From the NCBI GenBank assembly GCA_046723645.1, contig JBKOUY010000240.1:1-23451 (forward strand): a DNA stretch of 23,451 bases. Reading direction: 5' to 3'. Of the stretch, positions 1-7,463 are shown piece by piece. Under the pieces are notes generated by a model. The model was given only the letters and a program-made list of their open reading frames with translations, was not told the DNA's origin and searched no databases. The stretch comes from DASQUK01 sp046723645 (GTDB lineage: Bacteria; Actinomycetota; Acidimicrobiia; Acidimicrobiales; VFJN01). Numbering within the stretch: position 1 is the first letter of the stretch; each line of letters starts with the position of its first letter. The translations under genes and the position numbers were made by a program.

Positions 1-779
1 ATGATGTGGGGTTGCTGGCCCAGGTACTGCGTCACGAGCAGGCGGGCGGCGTCGAGCGCCGCGCCCCGGTCGGAATCGAGCGAGCACACCACCAGCTGCG
101 GCCGATCGACGTCGGCCAGCGTGCGACCGGCGCGCTCGGCGCCGCTGGCCAGCGCCTCCAGGGCCCGCACGTTGTAGGCGGGGGATACCAGGTAGTTGAG
201 CACCGCGCCGTCGGCGATCTCGCCGGCCAGCTCCATCATCCGCATGCCCGTGGCGCCGATGTAGATCGGCACCTCCTTGGCCCGCCGCTCCTGGTGGACG
301 TAGTCGAGCTCGACCCCGTCCAGGTGGACGTGGGCGCCGTCGTAGGAGACGGGACCGTCGCAGCGGAGCAGCGCCCGTAGCGCCTCCACCACCTCACGCA
401 TGACCCGGAGCGGACGCGTCCGTGCGACGCCCACCTTCGCCGCCAGTGGATCCCACCAGGCGCCCAGACCCGCCAGGATCCGCCCCGGCGCCAGGTCGTC
501 GAGGGTCGAGAACAGGGAGGCGAGCCGGGCGGGGTTGCGGCTCCAGACGTCGATGACGCCCGACCCGACGGCGATGCGTTCGGTCGTGGCGGCGAACGCG
601 GCCATCGGCACCGACGCCTCGCGCACGAGCCTGCTGTCGGCCTGCCACACGGCGGCGAACCCCAGCTCCTCGGCCCGCCGCACGAAGCCCATCGCCTCCC
701 GGATGGGATGCGCGTCCTGCACGTAGAGCGCGATCGGCACCCCACCCAGCACCGAACCTGCGGTGGTTACCGCCCCCAT
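1..779 (-). CDS. LLM class (F420-type) oxidoreductase, 3' end cut off
   Basis: Luciferase-like flavin/F420-dependent oxidoreductase of the methylene-tetrahydromethanopterin-reductase kind; the reaction is not known from sequence. The visible 259 residues are the N-terminal part of the TIM barrel: PIALYVQDAHP (strand 1), RRAEELGFAAVWQADSR near residues 34-50, the SGVIDVWSRNP segment, GLGAWWDPLAAKVG, and VPIYIGATGMRMMELAGEIADGAVLNYL. The frame stays open to base 1, so the C-terminus lies outside the window. ATG 779 has a good ribosome site (GGAAAGG about six bases upstream). GTG 740 is an alternative start, giving MPIALYVQDAHP, which fits the usual family start better and would leave the hairpin at 751-806 fully non-coding. 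It follows the amidohydrolase gene by 43 bp on the same strand and could be co-transcribed with it, possibly acting in the same catabolic route; that is only context. Family certain, start uncertain. Confidence 0.85.
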   Translation of the reverse strand, partial: MGAVTTAGSVLGGVPIALYVQDAHPIREAMGFVRRAEELGFAAVWQADSRLVREASVPMAAFAATTERIAVGSGVIDVWSRNPARLASLFSTLDDLAPGRILAGLGAWWDPLAAKVGVARTRPLRVMREVVEALRALLRCDGPVSYDGAHVHLDGVELDYVHQERRAKEVPIYIGATGMRMMELAGEIADGAVLNYLVSPAYNVRALEALASGAERAGRTLADVDRPQLVVCSLDSDRGAALDAARLLVTQYLGQQPHI

Positions 780-806
780 GCGGGCCCTTTCCACCGCACG
801 TTCGGT
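751..806 (-). repeat. 54-bp palindromic element, copy A
   Basis: The 16-base arms 751-766 and 791-806 are inverted repeats with 15 of 16 pairs (one C-C mismatch, 758/799) around a 24-base loop. Read on the minus strand the right arm is ACCGAACGTGCGGTGG and the left arm CCACCGCAGGTTCGGT. The element begins 16 bases after the stop codon of the upstream amidohydrolase gene. Its loop holds the AAAGGG ribosome site and the ATG at 779 of the LLM gene. Positions 752-805 align without gaps to copy B (7396-7449), with 41 of 54 bases identical by hand count. It could be a 3'-end or processing hairpin between two operon genes, a translational control hairpin, or a mobile palindrome of the REP type. Confidence 0.6.
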
Positions 807-822
807 CTCGGGGGTCGTCGGG

Positions 823-1848
823 TCACAGCCGCGACCACAGCCGCTGCGCCTCCTCCCACGCCCGGGCCCGGATCCGCTCGGAGTCGACGCTGGTGCACAC
901 GCCACCCTCGACCACGACCTCGCCGTCCACCACGACCCGCTCGGCCCGCACGCCCGGCGTGAACGCCAGGTACCCGGGGTCAGCGCGGTCGGCCCTCCAC
1001 GTCACCTCGTCGCCGAGCACTTCGGGCACCAGCTCGGCGCCGGCCGCCAGCCAGGCCCACGCAGCCTCGGGGGTGGCGGTCACGTCGTCCGCCCGCTGCG
1101 CCGCGTAGGCGAGCGCGAACTCGTCGAGCATGGCGGCGCCTATGCCGTCGCTGCCCAGCACGACCCGGCTGCCGGCCGCGGCCCACCGCGCCGGGCGGGC
1201 GTAGCCCACGCCGTTGTTGAGATTGGACCGGGGATTGTGGGCGATCGTGCCCGCCAGCGGCGGCTCGACGTGAACGCAATGGGCCAGCAGCCAGTCGTCG
1301 GCGGCATGCGGGCGCAGCCGTGCGGCGGCGGCGCCGTCCACGGCGTCCTCGCCCACGTGGATGTGCACCCCCACGCCGAGGTCGGCGGCGAGCCCGACGA
1401 CGGCATGGAGCGTCTCGTCGCCCAGCGTGAAGCAGGCGTGGGCGCCGACCATTCCGCGCCCGCCGGCGCGGAGGAACCGCTCGTTCTCGGCCAGGCCGGC
1501 CTTCGCCCCCTCGGGCCCGTGGCGGTCGGTGACCTCGTACGCGCACAGCACGCGCACACCGACCTCGGCGCAGGCGGCGGCGATCACGTCGAGGCTGCCG
1601 TCGATCGCCGACGGCGAGGCGTGGTGGTCGACGATGGCGGTGGTGCCCGCCTCCAGCGCCTCGACCGCGCCGAGCAGCGCCGACCACCGGATCGACTCGG
1701 CATCGAGGGCCACGTCGAGCCGCCACCAGATCCGTTGGAGGATCTCGGCGAAGTAGGTCGGCGTGACGGCGGGGGGCGGCATGCCCCGAGCGAGCGTGGA
1801 GTAGAGGTGATGGTGGGCGCAGACGAGCCCCGGCGTGGTCACACTCAC
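823..1848 (-). CDS. short SsnA-like amidohydrolase (deaminase type)
   Basis: Member of the ATZ/TRZ/SsnA branch of metal-dependent amidohydrolases, 341 residues. The metal site is complete: HHH in GLVCAHHHLYS (residues 8-18), VHIHVGED, LLAHCVHVE and the Asp of VLGSDGIG; NPRSNLNNGVG is the usual SNM-type loop. The protein starts almost directly at the first metal motif. The roughly 55-60 residue N-terminal beta-sandwich part usual in this family (full length about 440) is absent, and I find no coding for it in the upstream frame. The C-terminal strands (ERVVVDGEVVVEGG) are present. GTG 1848 overlaps the stop of the molybdenum hydroxylase gene by four bases (GTGA), so translation is probably coupled. 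SsnA and XdhD genes also stand together in E. coli. Likely a purine or ureide aminohydrolase; the substrate is unknown. It could be a degraded gene, but the frame and active site are intact. Confidence 0.8.
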   Translation of the reverse strand: MSVTTPGLVCAHHHLYSTLARGMPPPAVTPTYFAEILQRIWWRLDVALDAESIRWSALLGAVEALEAGTTAIVDHHASPSAIDGSLDVIAAACAEVGVRVLCAYEVTDRHGPEGAKAGLAENERFLRAGGRGMVGAHACFTLGDETLHAVVGLAADLGVGVHIHVGEDAVDGAAAARLRPHAADDWLLAHCVHVEPPLAGTIAHNPRSNLNNGVGYARPARWAAAGSRVVLGSDGIGAAMLDEFALAYAAQRADDVTATPEAAWAWLAAGAELVPEVLGDEVTWRADRADPGYLAFTPGVRAERVVVDGEVVVEGGVCTSVDSERIRARAWEEAQRLWSRL

Positions 1849-4448
1849 GGCGCCGGCGAGCCGCTCCGGCGCATCGGCAGCACTGCCCGCCAGTCGCCGT
1901 CGAGGTCGTGGAGCGCGGCAGCCACGGCGCCGGCCGTGGGCACCAGCCCGATCTCGCCCACGCCCTTTATCCCGTAGGGCGCACGGGGCTGCGGGCGCTC
2001 GACCAGGATGGTCTCGATCGGGGGGACGTCCTTGGCCCGCAGGATCCCGAGCTGGCGGAGGGTCATGGCCGTCGGGCGGCCCAGCTCGTCGGCGGGGAAG
2101 TCCTCGGTGAGCGCATAACCGAGGCCCATGTGGACCGATCCGACGACCTGTCCCTCGCACAGCAGGGGGTTGACGGCGCGGCCCACGTCGTGGGCCGCGA
2201 TCACCTTCTCGATGTCGCCGATCTCGCGGTCGATCACCACCAGCTGGGCGGCGTATCCGAACGCCGAGTGGATGGTCGGATTCGCGACCGAGCCGACCGC
2301 GTCGGTCCAGTCGACCCGATGTTCGCCCTCGTAGTCGACGCCGAGGCGGCAGCCGTCGGCGCAGGCCGCCCGGCAGGCGGCGGCCACCGAGCCCGCAGCC
2401 ATGAGCGTGCCCCGGCTGCCGGTCGTCTGGCCGGCGCCGAGCTCCCGGGAGGTGTCGACCACCACCCGCACCCGCGCCGGGTCGACGCCCAGCTCCTCGA
2501 CGGCCACCTGCAGGGCAACCGTGTGGACGCCCTGGCCCATCTCGGTCCAGCAGTGGCGAACCTCGACCGTGCCGCCGTCGCCGAACCGCACCACGGCCTT
2601 TGCGACCTCGACGGCGCCGTTGCCGAGGCCCGAGTTCTTGAGCCCCAGGCCCAGCCCGACGGCCTTGCCGGCGGCGACGGCGTCGTCGTAGTGGGGCTTG
2701 ACGGCGTCGAGGCAGTCCCGCGCGCCGAGGCAACCGTCGTCCATGACCTGGCCGGGCCCCCACGTCGAGCCGGGTGTGACCGCGTTGCGGGCCCGCATCT
2801 CCCAGGGATCGACCCCGGCGGCCTCGGCCAGGCGGTCGATCACGCCCTCGCTGGCGAACTGTGCCTGGTTGGCGCCGAAGCCCCGGAACGCCCCGCACAC
2901 CGGGTTGTTGGTGCGCACGGCGACGGCGTCGACGTCGATGGCGGGCCAGGCGTACGGGCCGCCGGCGTGGCCCGCGGCACGCTCGAGCACCTTCATGCCC
3001 ACCGAGGCGTAGGGCCCCGAGTCGCCGACGATGCGCGCCTTCAGCGCCGTGAGCCGGCCGCCCGCGTCGCAGCCCGCCCAGGCCTCGATCCGCACGGGAT
3101 GGCGCTTGGGGTGGACGCGCAGGGACTCCTCGCGGCTGAAGGCGCACTTCACCGGGCGACGCAGCAGGTGGGCGGCGAGCGCCGTCTGGGTCTGGTTGCC
3201 GCAGTCCTCCTTGCCGCCGAACGCGCCGCCGTTGGCGACGAGGTGAACGAGCACCTGGTCCTCGTCGACGCCGAGCACGTCGGCGATCTGGCGCCGGTCG
3301 TCCCACACGCCCTGGCCGCCCGAGAACACCTCGAGGCGGCCGTCGTCGAGGGGCACCGCCAGGGTCGCCTCGGGCTCGAGGAAGGCGTGCTCGATGCGCT
3401 GGGTCTGGAACACCTCGTGCACCACGTGGGCGCTGGCGGCCAAGGCGTCGTCGATGTCGGCGGGCCCCCGGGCGTAGGTGGTGCGAGACAGCACGTTGGG
3501 GGCGTCGGGCTCGCCCACCTGCCACACCGCCGCCTCGGTCGATCCCATCGCCGCCAGCGGGTCGACCATGGGCGCCAGTGGCCGGTACTCCACCGCCACC
3601 CGCTCCGCCGCCGCCCGCGCGGACGCCCGGTCGCCGGCCACGACCAGCGCCAGCACGTCGCCCGTGTACGAGGTCCGCCCGCCCACCGGGATGAACACCG
3701 GCCAGTCGCGGTGGATGAGGCCGACCCGCAGGTCGCCGGGGACGTCGGCGGCCGTCAGCACCCGCTCCACGCCGGGCATCGCCGCCGCGGCGGTGGTGTC
3801 GATCGCCAGGATGTCGGCGCGGGCGTGCTCCGACAGCACGACGGCGCCGTGGAGCATGCCCGGAACGCGGAGGTCGTCGATGTAGGGCTTGTCGCCGAGG
3901 GCCATGTCGGCGGCCTGGTACCTGGCGCCGTCGCTGCCGACGCCGCCGGGGCGGCCGCCGTTGCCCTCGGTGGCCGGCAGTCGGACCGGTGTCTCGCCAC
4001 CCGACGCCAGCAGCTCGACGGCGTCGAGGATCGAGTGGTAGCCGGTGCAGCGGCACAGGTGGCCGCCGAGGTGGCGGGCCGCCTTGTCGCGTGTCAGGGC
4101 CGGCCCGTCTTTGTCGAGCAGGTACTTGGCGCGCATGAGGATGCCGGGCGTGCAGAAGCCGCATTGCAGGGCCCCGGTGGCGGAGAACGCGCCGGCGAGG
4201 CGGTCGCGCTCGGCTTCATCGATGCCCTCGAGCGTGGTGACCGCTCGCCCGGCGACCCGCTCGAGCGCCAGGGAGCAGGCGATCATGGGCTTGCCGTCCA
4301 CCAGCACGGTGCAGCAGCCGCACTGACCCGACGGCGAGCAGCCGTCCTTGGGGCTGGTGACGTCGAGCTCCTCCCGCAGCGCGGCGAGCAGGTGGGGGTG
4401 GTCGCCGACCTCGACCAGGCCGCCGTTGAGGGTGAAGGACACCGCCAC
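1845..4448 (-). CDS. fused [2Fe-2S]/molybdopterin hydroxylase, XdhD-like
   Basis: Xanthine-dehydrogenase-family enzyme of 867 residues with iron-sulfur and molybdenum parts on one chain, as in E. coli XdhD. Residues 1-150: plant-type [2Fe-2S] cluster at C37, C43, C46 and C58 (first spacing Cx5C rather than Cx4C), and the alpha-helical cluster domain with C96, C99, C132 and C134. From about residue 175: molybdopterin domains with GGAFGG (407-412), R522 in CGAFRGFG, TEMGQG, GQTTGSRGT and the catalytic Glu E832 in GIKGVGE. There is no FAD domain and no FAD subunit gene next to it, so the electron acceptor is unknown. Expected role: hydroxylation of a purine or similar heterocycle. GTG 4448 is the first codon of a likely leaderless transcript; GTG 4442 is an alternative. 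The downstream amidohydrolase gene overlaps it by 4 bp. Confidence 0.92.
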   Translation of the reverse strand: MAVSFTLNGGLVEVGDHPHLLAALREELDVTSPKDGCSPSGQCGCCTVLVDGKPMIACSLALERVAGRAVTTLEGIDEAERDRLAGAFSATGALQCGFCTPGILMRAKYLLDKDGPALTRDKAARHLGGHLCRCTGYHSILDAVELLASGGETPVRLPATEGNGGRPGGVGSDGARYQAADMALGDKPYIDDLRVPGMLHGAVVLSEHARADILAIDTTAAAAMPGVERVLTAADVPGDLRVGLIHRDWPVFIPVGGRTSYTGDVLALVVAGDRASARAAAERVAVEYRPLAPMVDPLAAMGSTEAAVWQVGEPDAPNVLSRTTYARGPADIDDALAASAHVVHEVFQTQRIEHAFLEPEATLAVPLDDGRLEVFSGGQGVWDDRRQIADVLGVDEDQVLVHLVANGGAFGGKEDCGNQTQTALAAHLLRRPVKCAFSREESLRVHPKRHPVRIEAWAGCDAGGRLTALKARIVGDSGPYASVGMKVLERAAGHAGGPYAWPAIDVDAVAVRTNNPVCGAFRGFGANQAQFASEGVIDRLAEAAGVDPWEMRARNAVTPGSTWGPGQVMDDGCLGARDCLDAVKPHYDDAVAAGKAVGLGLGLKNSGLGNGAVEVAKAVVRFGDGGTVEVRHCWTEMGQGVHTVALQVAVEELGVDPARVRVVVDTSRELGAGQTTGSRGTLMAAGSVAAACRAACADGCRLGVDYEGEHRVDWTDAVGSVANPTIHSAFGYAAQLVVIDREIGDIEKVIAAHDVGRAVNPLLCEGQVVGSVHMGLGYALTEDFPADELGRPTAMTLRQLGILRAKDVPPIETILVERPQPRAPYGIKGVGEIGLVPTAGAVAAALHDLDGDWRAVLPMRRSGSPAP

Positions 4449-4454
4449 GGCCCC

Positions 4455-4482
4455 ACACTGCCAGACCTCGCCCGAGCGTCAA
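4455..4482 (-). promoter_or_regulatory. promoter of the XdhD-like gene (leaderless)
   Basis: On the minus strand a -35 box TTGACG (4482-4477, five of six consensus bases) is followed after 16 bases by CAGTGT (4460-4455) as -10. Six bases later comes the GTG start at 4448. This spacing puts the transcription start at or next to the start codon, which explains the lack of a ribosome site. Read from sequence only. Confidence 0.5.
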
Positions 4483-4525
4483 GGCGCGCAAGCCACATCT
4501 TGCCGGGATCCGGCTCTCACTCCGG

Positions 4526-4556
4526 TAACCTCGGTGTCCGACGGGCACCTGGTGCC
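4526..4556 (+). promoter_or_regulatory. possible promoter and palindrome before the STAS gene
   Basis: TAACCT at 4526-4531 fits an actinobacterial -10 (TANNNT), without a clear -35. At 4544-4556 there is a perfect 6-1-6 palindrome, GGCACC-T-GGTGCC, between that box and the ribosome site GGAGGG of the STAS gene. It could be an operator or a small leader hairpin. Weak evidence. Confidence 0.3.
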
Positions 4557-4571
4557 ATCGGCTGGAGGGAC

Positions 4572-4907
4572 ATGTCGGACGACGCTGATCCGACCCGTGC
4601 CGAGTTGTTGCGCATCGAGGTCCACCACCAGGGCAGCGATGCCACTCTCGTGCTCGAGGGCGAGTTCGACTCGACCGGCGTGGAGAGTTTCGTTGCCTGC
4701 GTCGTCGACGCGTTGGGGACCTACCCGGAGTCGATCGCCATCGATGCCCACGGTCTCACGTTCACTGACTCGTCTGGCCTCGCCGCCTTGCTTCGAGCTC
4801 GGGCCGCCGCGGGTACAGCTGGCGTCGCCTTCCGGATCCGCGGGCGGTCGCTCGGGCTGCAGCGGGCGATCGTCCATGCCGGCATCGCCGACCTACTCCA
4901 TGACTAG
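4572..4907 (+). CDS. STAS-domain anti-sigma-factor antagonist
   Basis: A 111-residue single STAS domain like SpoIIAA/RsbV/BldG. It would bind an anti-sigma kinase when unphosphorylated and so free a sigma factor. The core is VHHQGSDATLVLEGEFDS (strands 1-2), AIDAHGLTFTDSSGLAALLRA (54-76) and RIRGRSLGLQRAIVHAGI. The DSSG at 66-69 is the phosphorylation site of the family, with S67 the expected target. ATG 4572 follows a strong ribosome site (GGAGGG), which fixes the start inside a much longer open frame. No kinase or sigma gene lies in the window, so its partner is elsewhere. It is divergent from the XdhD-like gene and its 3' end meets the LtrA gene after 10 bp. Confidence 0.88.
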   Translation: MSDDADPTRAELLRIEVHHQGSDATLVLEGEFDSTGVESFVACVVDALGTYPESIAIDAHGLTFTDSSGLAALLRARAAAGTAGVAFRIRGRSLGLQRAIVHAGIADLLHD

Positions 4908-4917
4908 CGGCGAAGAT

Positions 4918-6153
4918 TCATCGTCCGGTTGACCGCGACGCCGACTCCTCGCTGCCCCAGGCGTCGGCTTGCAGGAAGCGGCCGACGGCGAAGACCCAGA
5001 GCACCGAGAGGATGGCGACGAGCAGGAGGGCGAGGAGCCAGGGCGCGGGCCGGACCCAACCGACGGCGAGCGCGGTGACCGCTGCGCCGGCCATGGCCAT
5101 CCTGAGGGGCCGGTAGACCACCGCCAGGCGATCCGCATCGACGAGCGCCTGCTCGGCGAATATGAGTGCGAGCAGGCCGAGGGCGACGGAGCCGGCCAGC
5201 AGCCAGGCCGTGCTCGCGGGCGTCCTCCCGTCGGTGGCGTGGCCGATCAGGCTCACCATCGCAGCCCCCGCAGCCGCGATGGACAGCGTGATCGGCAGGT
5301 GGCTCAGCATCCAGGTGACGAGCGGCCCACCGTCGTCGCGGGGCGGCCGCCGCCCGACCAGGTCGAAGTAGATCCACCAGAATCCGAAGCCGATCGCGAG
5401 CGCGATCATCCCGGTCACGATGACGAGCCTGTCGCGGTCGGGCGTGGACAGGCCCTCGACGACGCCGAAGACCACCTCGCCGAGGACGATGATGGTGAAC
5501 AGCCCGAACCGCTCCACCAGCGAGCCGGTGGGCGGCAGGCCCTCCCGCGTGACCGCCGACCGCCCGATCAGCCCGAACCCCACGAGCCAGGCGACGCAGA
5601 AGCCCGCCCAGACGGCGAGCCGCGGACCGTCCGGGAGGAAGGCGCTGGCCACGACCAGCGGCACCGCCAAGGCCATGCCGAGCACGTAGCGGCCGGCCGG
5701 GGCCAGGAACTCGCGGTGGTCGTAGCGGTCCTGGCGTCGGACGCTGTACCAGAGCCAGGTCATGACCGCCAGGAACGCGCCGTAGATCAGTGCGAAGCCG
5801 GTGCCGCTGTCGCCGGCGGCGTCCGCGGTGAAGACCGCGAGCAGGACCAGGATGCCCATCTGCAGGAACACCGCGCTGCGGGTCCGGCCGTCCTCGCGGC
5901 CATGGAGCTCGAGATAGAGGGATCCGTTGACCCACGCGCTCCAGATCAACCCGAAGACGATGGCGAACTCGAGGAACCCGCGGGCCGTGACGTGTTCGGC
6001 GAGGTGGTGCGCCGCCTGGCTGATCACCGCCACGTACACCAGGTCGTAGAACAGTTCCAGGGCGCTCACCGTGCGGTCGGTGATGACTTCGCCATGGGCT
6101 CGCGGCGGGCTCCAGAGCCATTGCCGGAAGCGGCCACCGGTCCCGTCGGTCAC
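4918..6153 (-). CDS. LtrA-family (low temperature requirement A) membrane protein
   Basis: Integral membrane protein of 411 residues with about twelve hydrophobic segments. Near the N-terminus it has the family signature RTVSALELFYDLVYVAVISQAAHHL, followed by LEFAIVFGLIWSAWVNGSLYLELHGREDGRTRSAVFLQM. Later segments include LFTIIVLGEVVFGVV, whose membrane-embedded Glu is typical of LtrA. The name comes from a Listeria cold-growth locus; the biochemical function is unknown. The frame is open up to 6258, but I choose GTG 6153. A longer form would overlap the divergent lyase gene, would begin with a poor N-terminus, and a TACGTT box lies exactly six bases before GTG 6153. The tail ends in a short Ser/Arg-rich stretch. 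Confidence 0.87.
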   Translation of the reverse strand: MTDGTGGRFRQWLWSPPRAHGEVITDRTVSALELFYDLVYVAVISQAAHHLAEHVTARGFLEFAIVFGLIWSAWVNGSLYLELHGREDGRTRSAVFLQMGILVLLAVFTADAAGDSGTGFALIYGAFLAVMTWLWYSVRRQDRYDHREFLAPAGRYVLGMALAVPLVVASAFLPDGPRLAVWAGFCVAWLVGFGLIGRSAVTREGLPPTGSLVERFGLFTIIVLGEVVFGVVEGLSTPDRDRLVIVTGMIALAIGFGFWWIYFDLVGRRPPRDDGGPLVTWMLSHLPITLSIAAAGAAMVSLIGHATDGRTPASTAWLLAGSVALGLLALIFAEQALVDADRLAVVYRPLRMAMAGAAVTALAVGWVRPAPWLLALLLVAILSVLWVFAVGRFLQADAWGSEESASRSTGR

Positions 6154-6165
6154 AGCCTCAACGTA
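6154..6165 (-). promoter_or_regulatory. leaderless -10 box of the LtrA gene
   Basis: TACGTT on the minus strand (6165-6160) fits TANNNT and is followed by GAGGCT and then the GTG at 6153. The six-base spacing is the same as at the 8-oxoguanine deaminase gene. No good -35 is visible. Confidence 0.45.
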
Positions 6166-6229
6166 ACCACCGAGGCGTGCCCGGCCGAGCCCTCCGGTGC
6201 GGGTTGCAGATCGGGGTAGAACCACGGAC

Positions 6230-7381
6230 ATGTCGCTGCTCGTGAACCACGGGACCAAGCCCTTGGCGGCCGAGGCCCGTCCGGGGCCGGAGGTGATCGC
6301 GTTCCACCGCCGGCTGCCCGACTACGCGCCGACGCCGGTGCACGACATGCCGGCCCTCGCGGAGGCCGCAGGCGTCGCCAGGGTGCTCGTCAAGGACGAG
6401 TCCAGTCGCATGGGACTGCCGGCGTTCAAGATCCTCGGCGCCTCGTGGGCGACGTACCGGGTGCTCTGCGATCGCCTGGCGGGGCTCGAGCTGGAGGGCG
6501 ATCCGCTGTGGGACACGCTCCCGGGCCTGGCGGCGATCGTGGCCCGCCAACTCGGCCCGCTGCGGCTGGTGGCCGCCACCGACGGCAACCACGGCCGGGC
6601 GGTGGCGCGGATGGCGAGGCTCCTCGACCTGTCGGCGACGATCCTGGTGCCCGACGGCATCGCCCCGGCCCGGATCGCCGGCATCGCCGCGGAGGGGGCC
6701 GAGGTGATGGTGGTGCCGGGCACGTACGACGATGCGGTGGCCGAGTCGGCCGCCCTCGCCGGCGAGCGCGACCTGGTCATCTCCGACACGTCGTGGCCCG
6801 GATACGAGGACCCGCCGCGCCGGGTGATCGAGGGCTACGCCACGATCTTCGCCGAGCTGGACGACCAGCTCCCGGGGCTGGATGCGCCGCCGCCGGACCT
6901 GGTGGTGGTGCCGCTCGGCGTCGGGGCGCTGGGCGCGGCTGCCGCCTCCTGCCTCCGGGCGGGACTCGAGCCCGGGGAGGGGCCGGTGCTCGTGGGCGTC
7001 GAGCCCGACTCCGCGGCCTGCGTCGCCGCCGCGGTGGAGGCGGGCCACGTCGTGGAGGTGCCCGGCCCCCACCGGTCGATCATGGCCGGGCTCAACTGCG
7101 GGATGGCGTCGATGCTGGCCCTGCCGACCGTGGCGGCCGGGTTCGACGCCTTCGTGACGATCGGCGACGACCGCTGCCGCGAAGCGGTCCGCTCCCTGGC
7201 CGACGCCGGCCTCGATGTGGGCGAGACGGGGGCGGCGGCGCTGGGCGGGCTCCTGGCTCTGCGGGCCGAGCACGCGTCCGAGTCCCCCGTCCTCTCGGGG
7301 GCCGTGGTCCTGCTGCTGGCGACCGAGGGCGTGACCGACCCGGTGAACTTCGAACGGATCGTGGGCCGCCCGCCCCGATGA
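6230..7381 (+). CDS. diaminopropionate ammonia-lyase family protein (YgeX/DpaL-like)
   Basis: PLP-dependent fold-type-II lyase of 383 residues. The E. coli enzyme converts 2,3-diaminopropionate (both isomers) to pyruvate and two ammonia. The expected residues are present: K67 in KDESSRMGLPAFKILGAS (the lysine that holds PLP), D118 in AATDGNHG, and D186 in SDTSWPGYEDPP. From memory of the E. coli enzyme these match its Lys77, Asp120 and Asp189. VPLGVGALGAA is the glycine loop for the PLP phosphate. The QGYAT-like segment EGYATIFAELDDQ also matches YgeX rather than threonine dehydratase. The frame is open from GTG 6197, but ATG 6230 gives the usual length and has a TAGAAC box seven bases upstream. 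It stands alone on the plus strand, convergent with the carbamoylase operon, and is a plausible last step for it. Confidence 0.88.
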   Translation: MSLLVNHGTKPLAAEARPGPEVIAFHRRLPDYAPTPVHDMPALAEAAGVARVLVKDESSRMGLPAFKILGASWATYRVLCDRLAGLELEGDPLWDTLPGLAAIVARQLGPLRLVAATDGNHGRAVARMARLLDLSATILVPDGIAPARIAGIAAEGAEVMVVPGTYDDAVAESAALAGERDLVISDTSWPGYEDPPRRVIEGYATIFAELDDQLPGLDAPPPDLVVVPLGVGALGAAAASCLRAGLEPGEGPVLVGVEPDSAACVAAAVEAGHVVEVPGPHRSIMAGLNCGMASMLALPTVAAGFDAFVTIGDDRCREAVRSLADAGLDVGETGAAALGGLLALRAEHASESPVLSGAVVLLLATEGVTDPVNFERIVGRPPR

Positions 7382-7394
7382 CGGTTCCCAAGGG

Positions 7395-7450
7395 CCCGAA
7401 CTTGCGGCGAAAACCGACCTCATAGGGGCTCCGTCCACCGCAGGTTCGGG
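7395..7450. repeat. 54-bp palindromic element, copy B; possible bidirectional terminator
   Basis: Arms CCCGAACTTGCGG (7395-7407) and CCGCAGGTTCGGG (7438-7450) pair over 13 bases, with one G-U wobble when transcribed from the plus strand, around a 30-base loop. The element fills the space between two convergent genes and lies 13 bases from both stop codons (7381 and 7464). No T-run follows on either side. Positions 7396-7449 align without gaps to copy A (752-805) in the same orientation. A bidirectional terminator or dispersed palindrome fits. Confidence 0.6.
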
Positions 7451-7463
7451 GTGGGTCGGGGGT

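Noticed and set aside
823..4164. A 1113-codon minus-strand frame
   Set aside because: It is Arg/Pro/Gly-rich until about 1848 and recognisable as an amidohydrolase only after that. The upstream part is another frame of the hydroxylase gene, not the missing N-terminal domain.
1908..4907. A 999-codon open frame on the plus strand across the XdhD-like gene
   Set aside because: Only its last 111 codons (the STAS domain) show a protein family. The rest is a His/Gly/Val-rich shadow of the gene on the other strand, a common effect of high GC.
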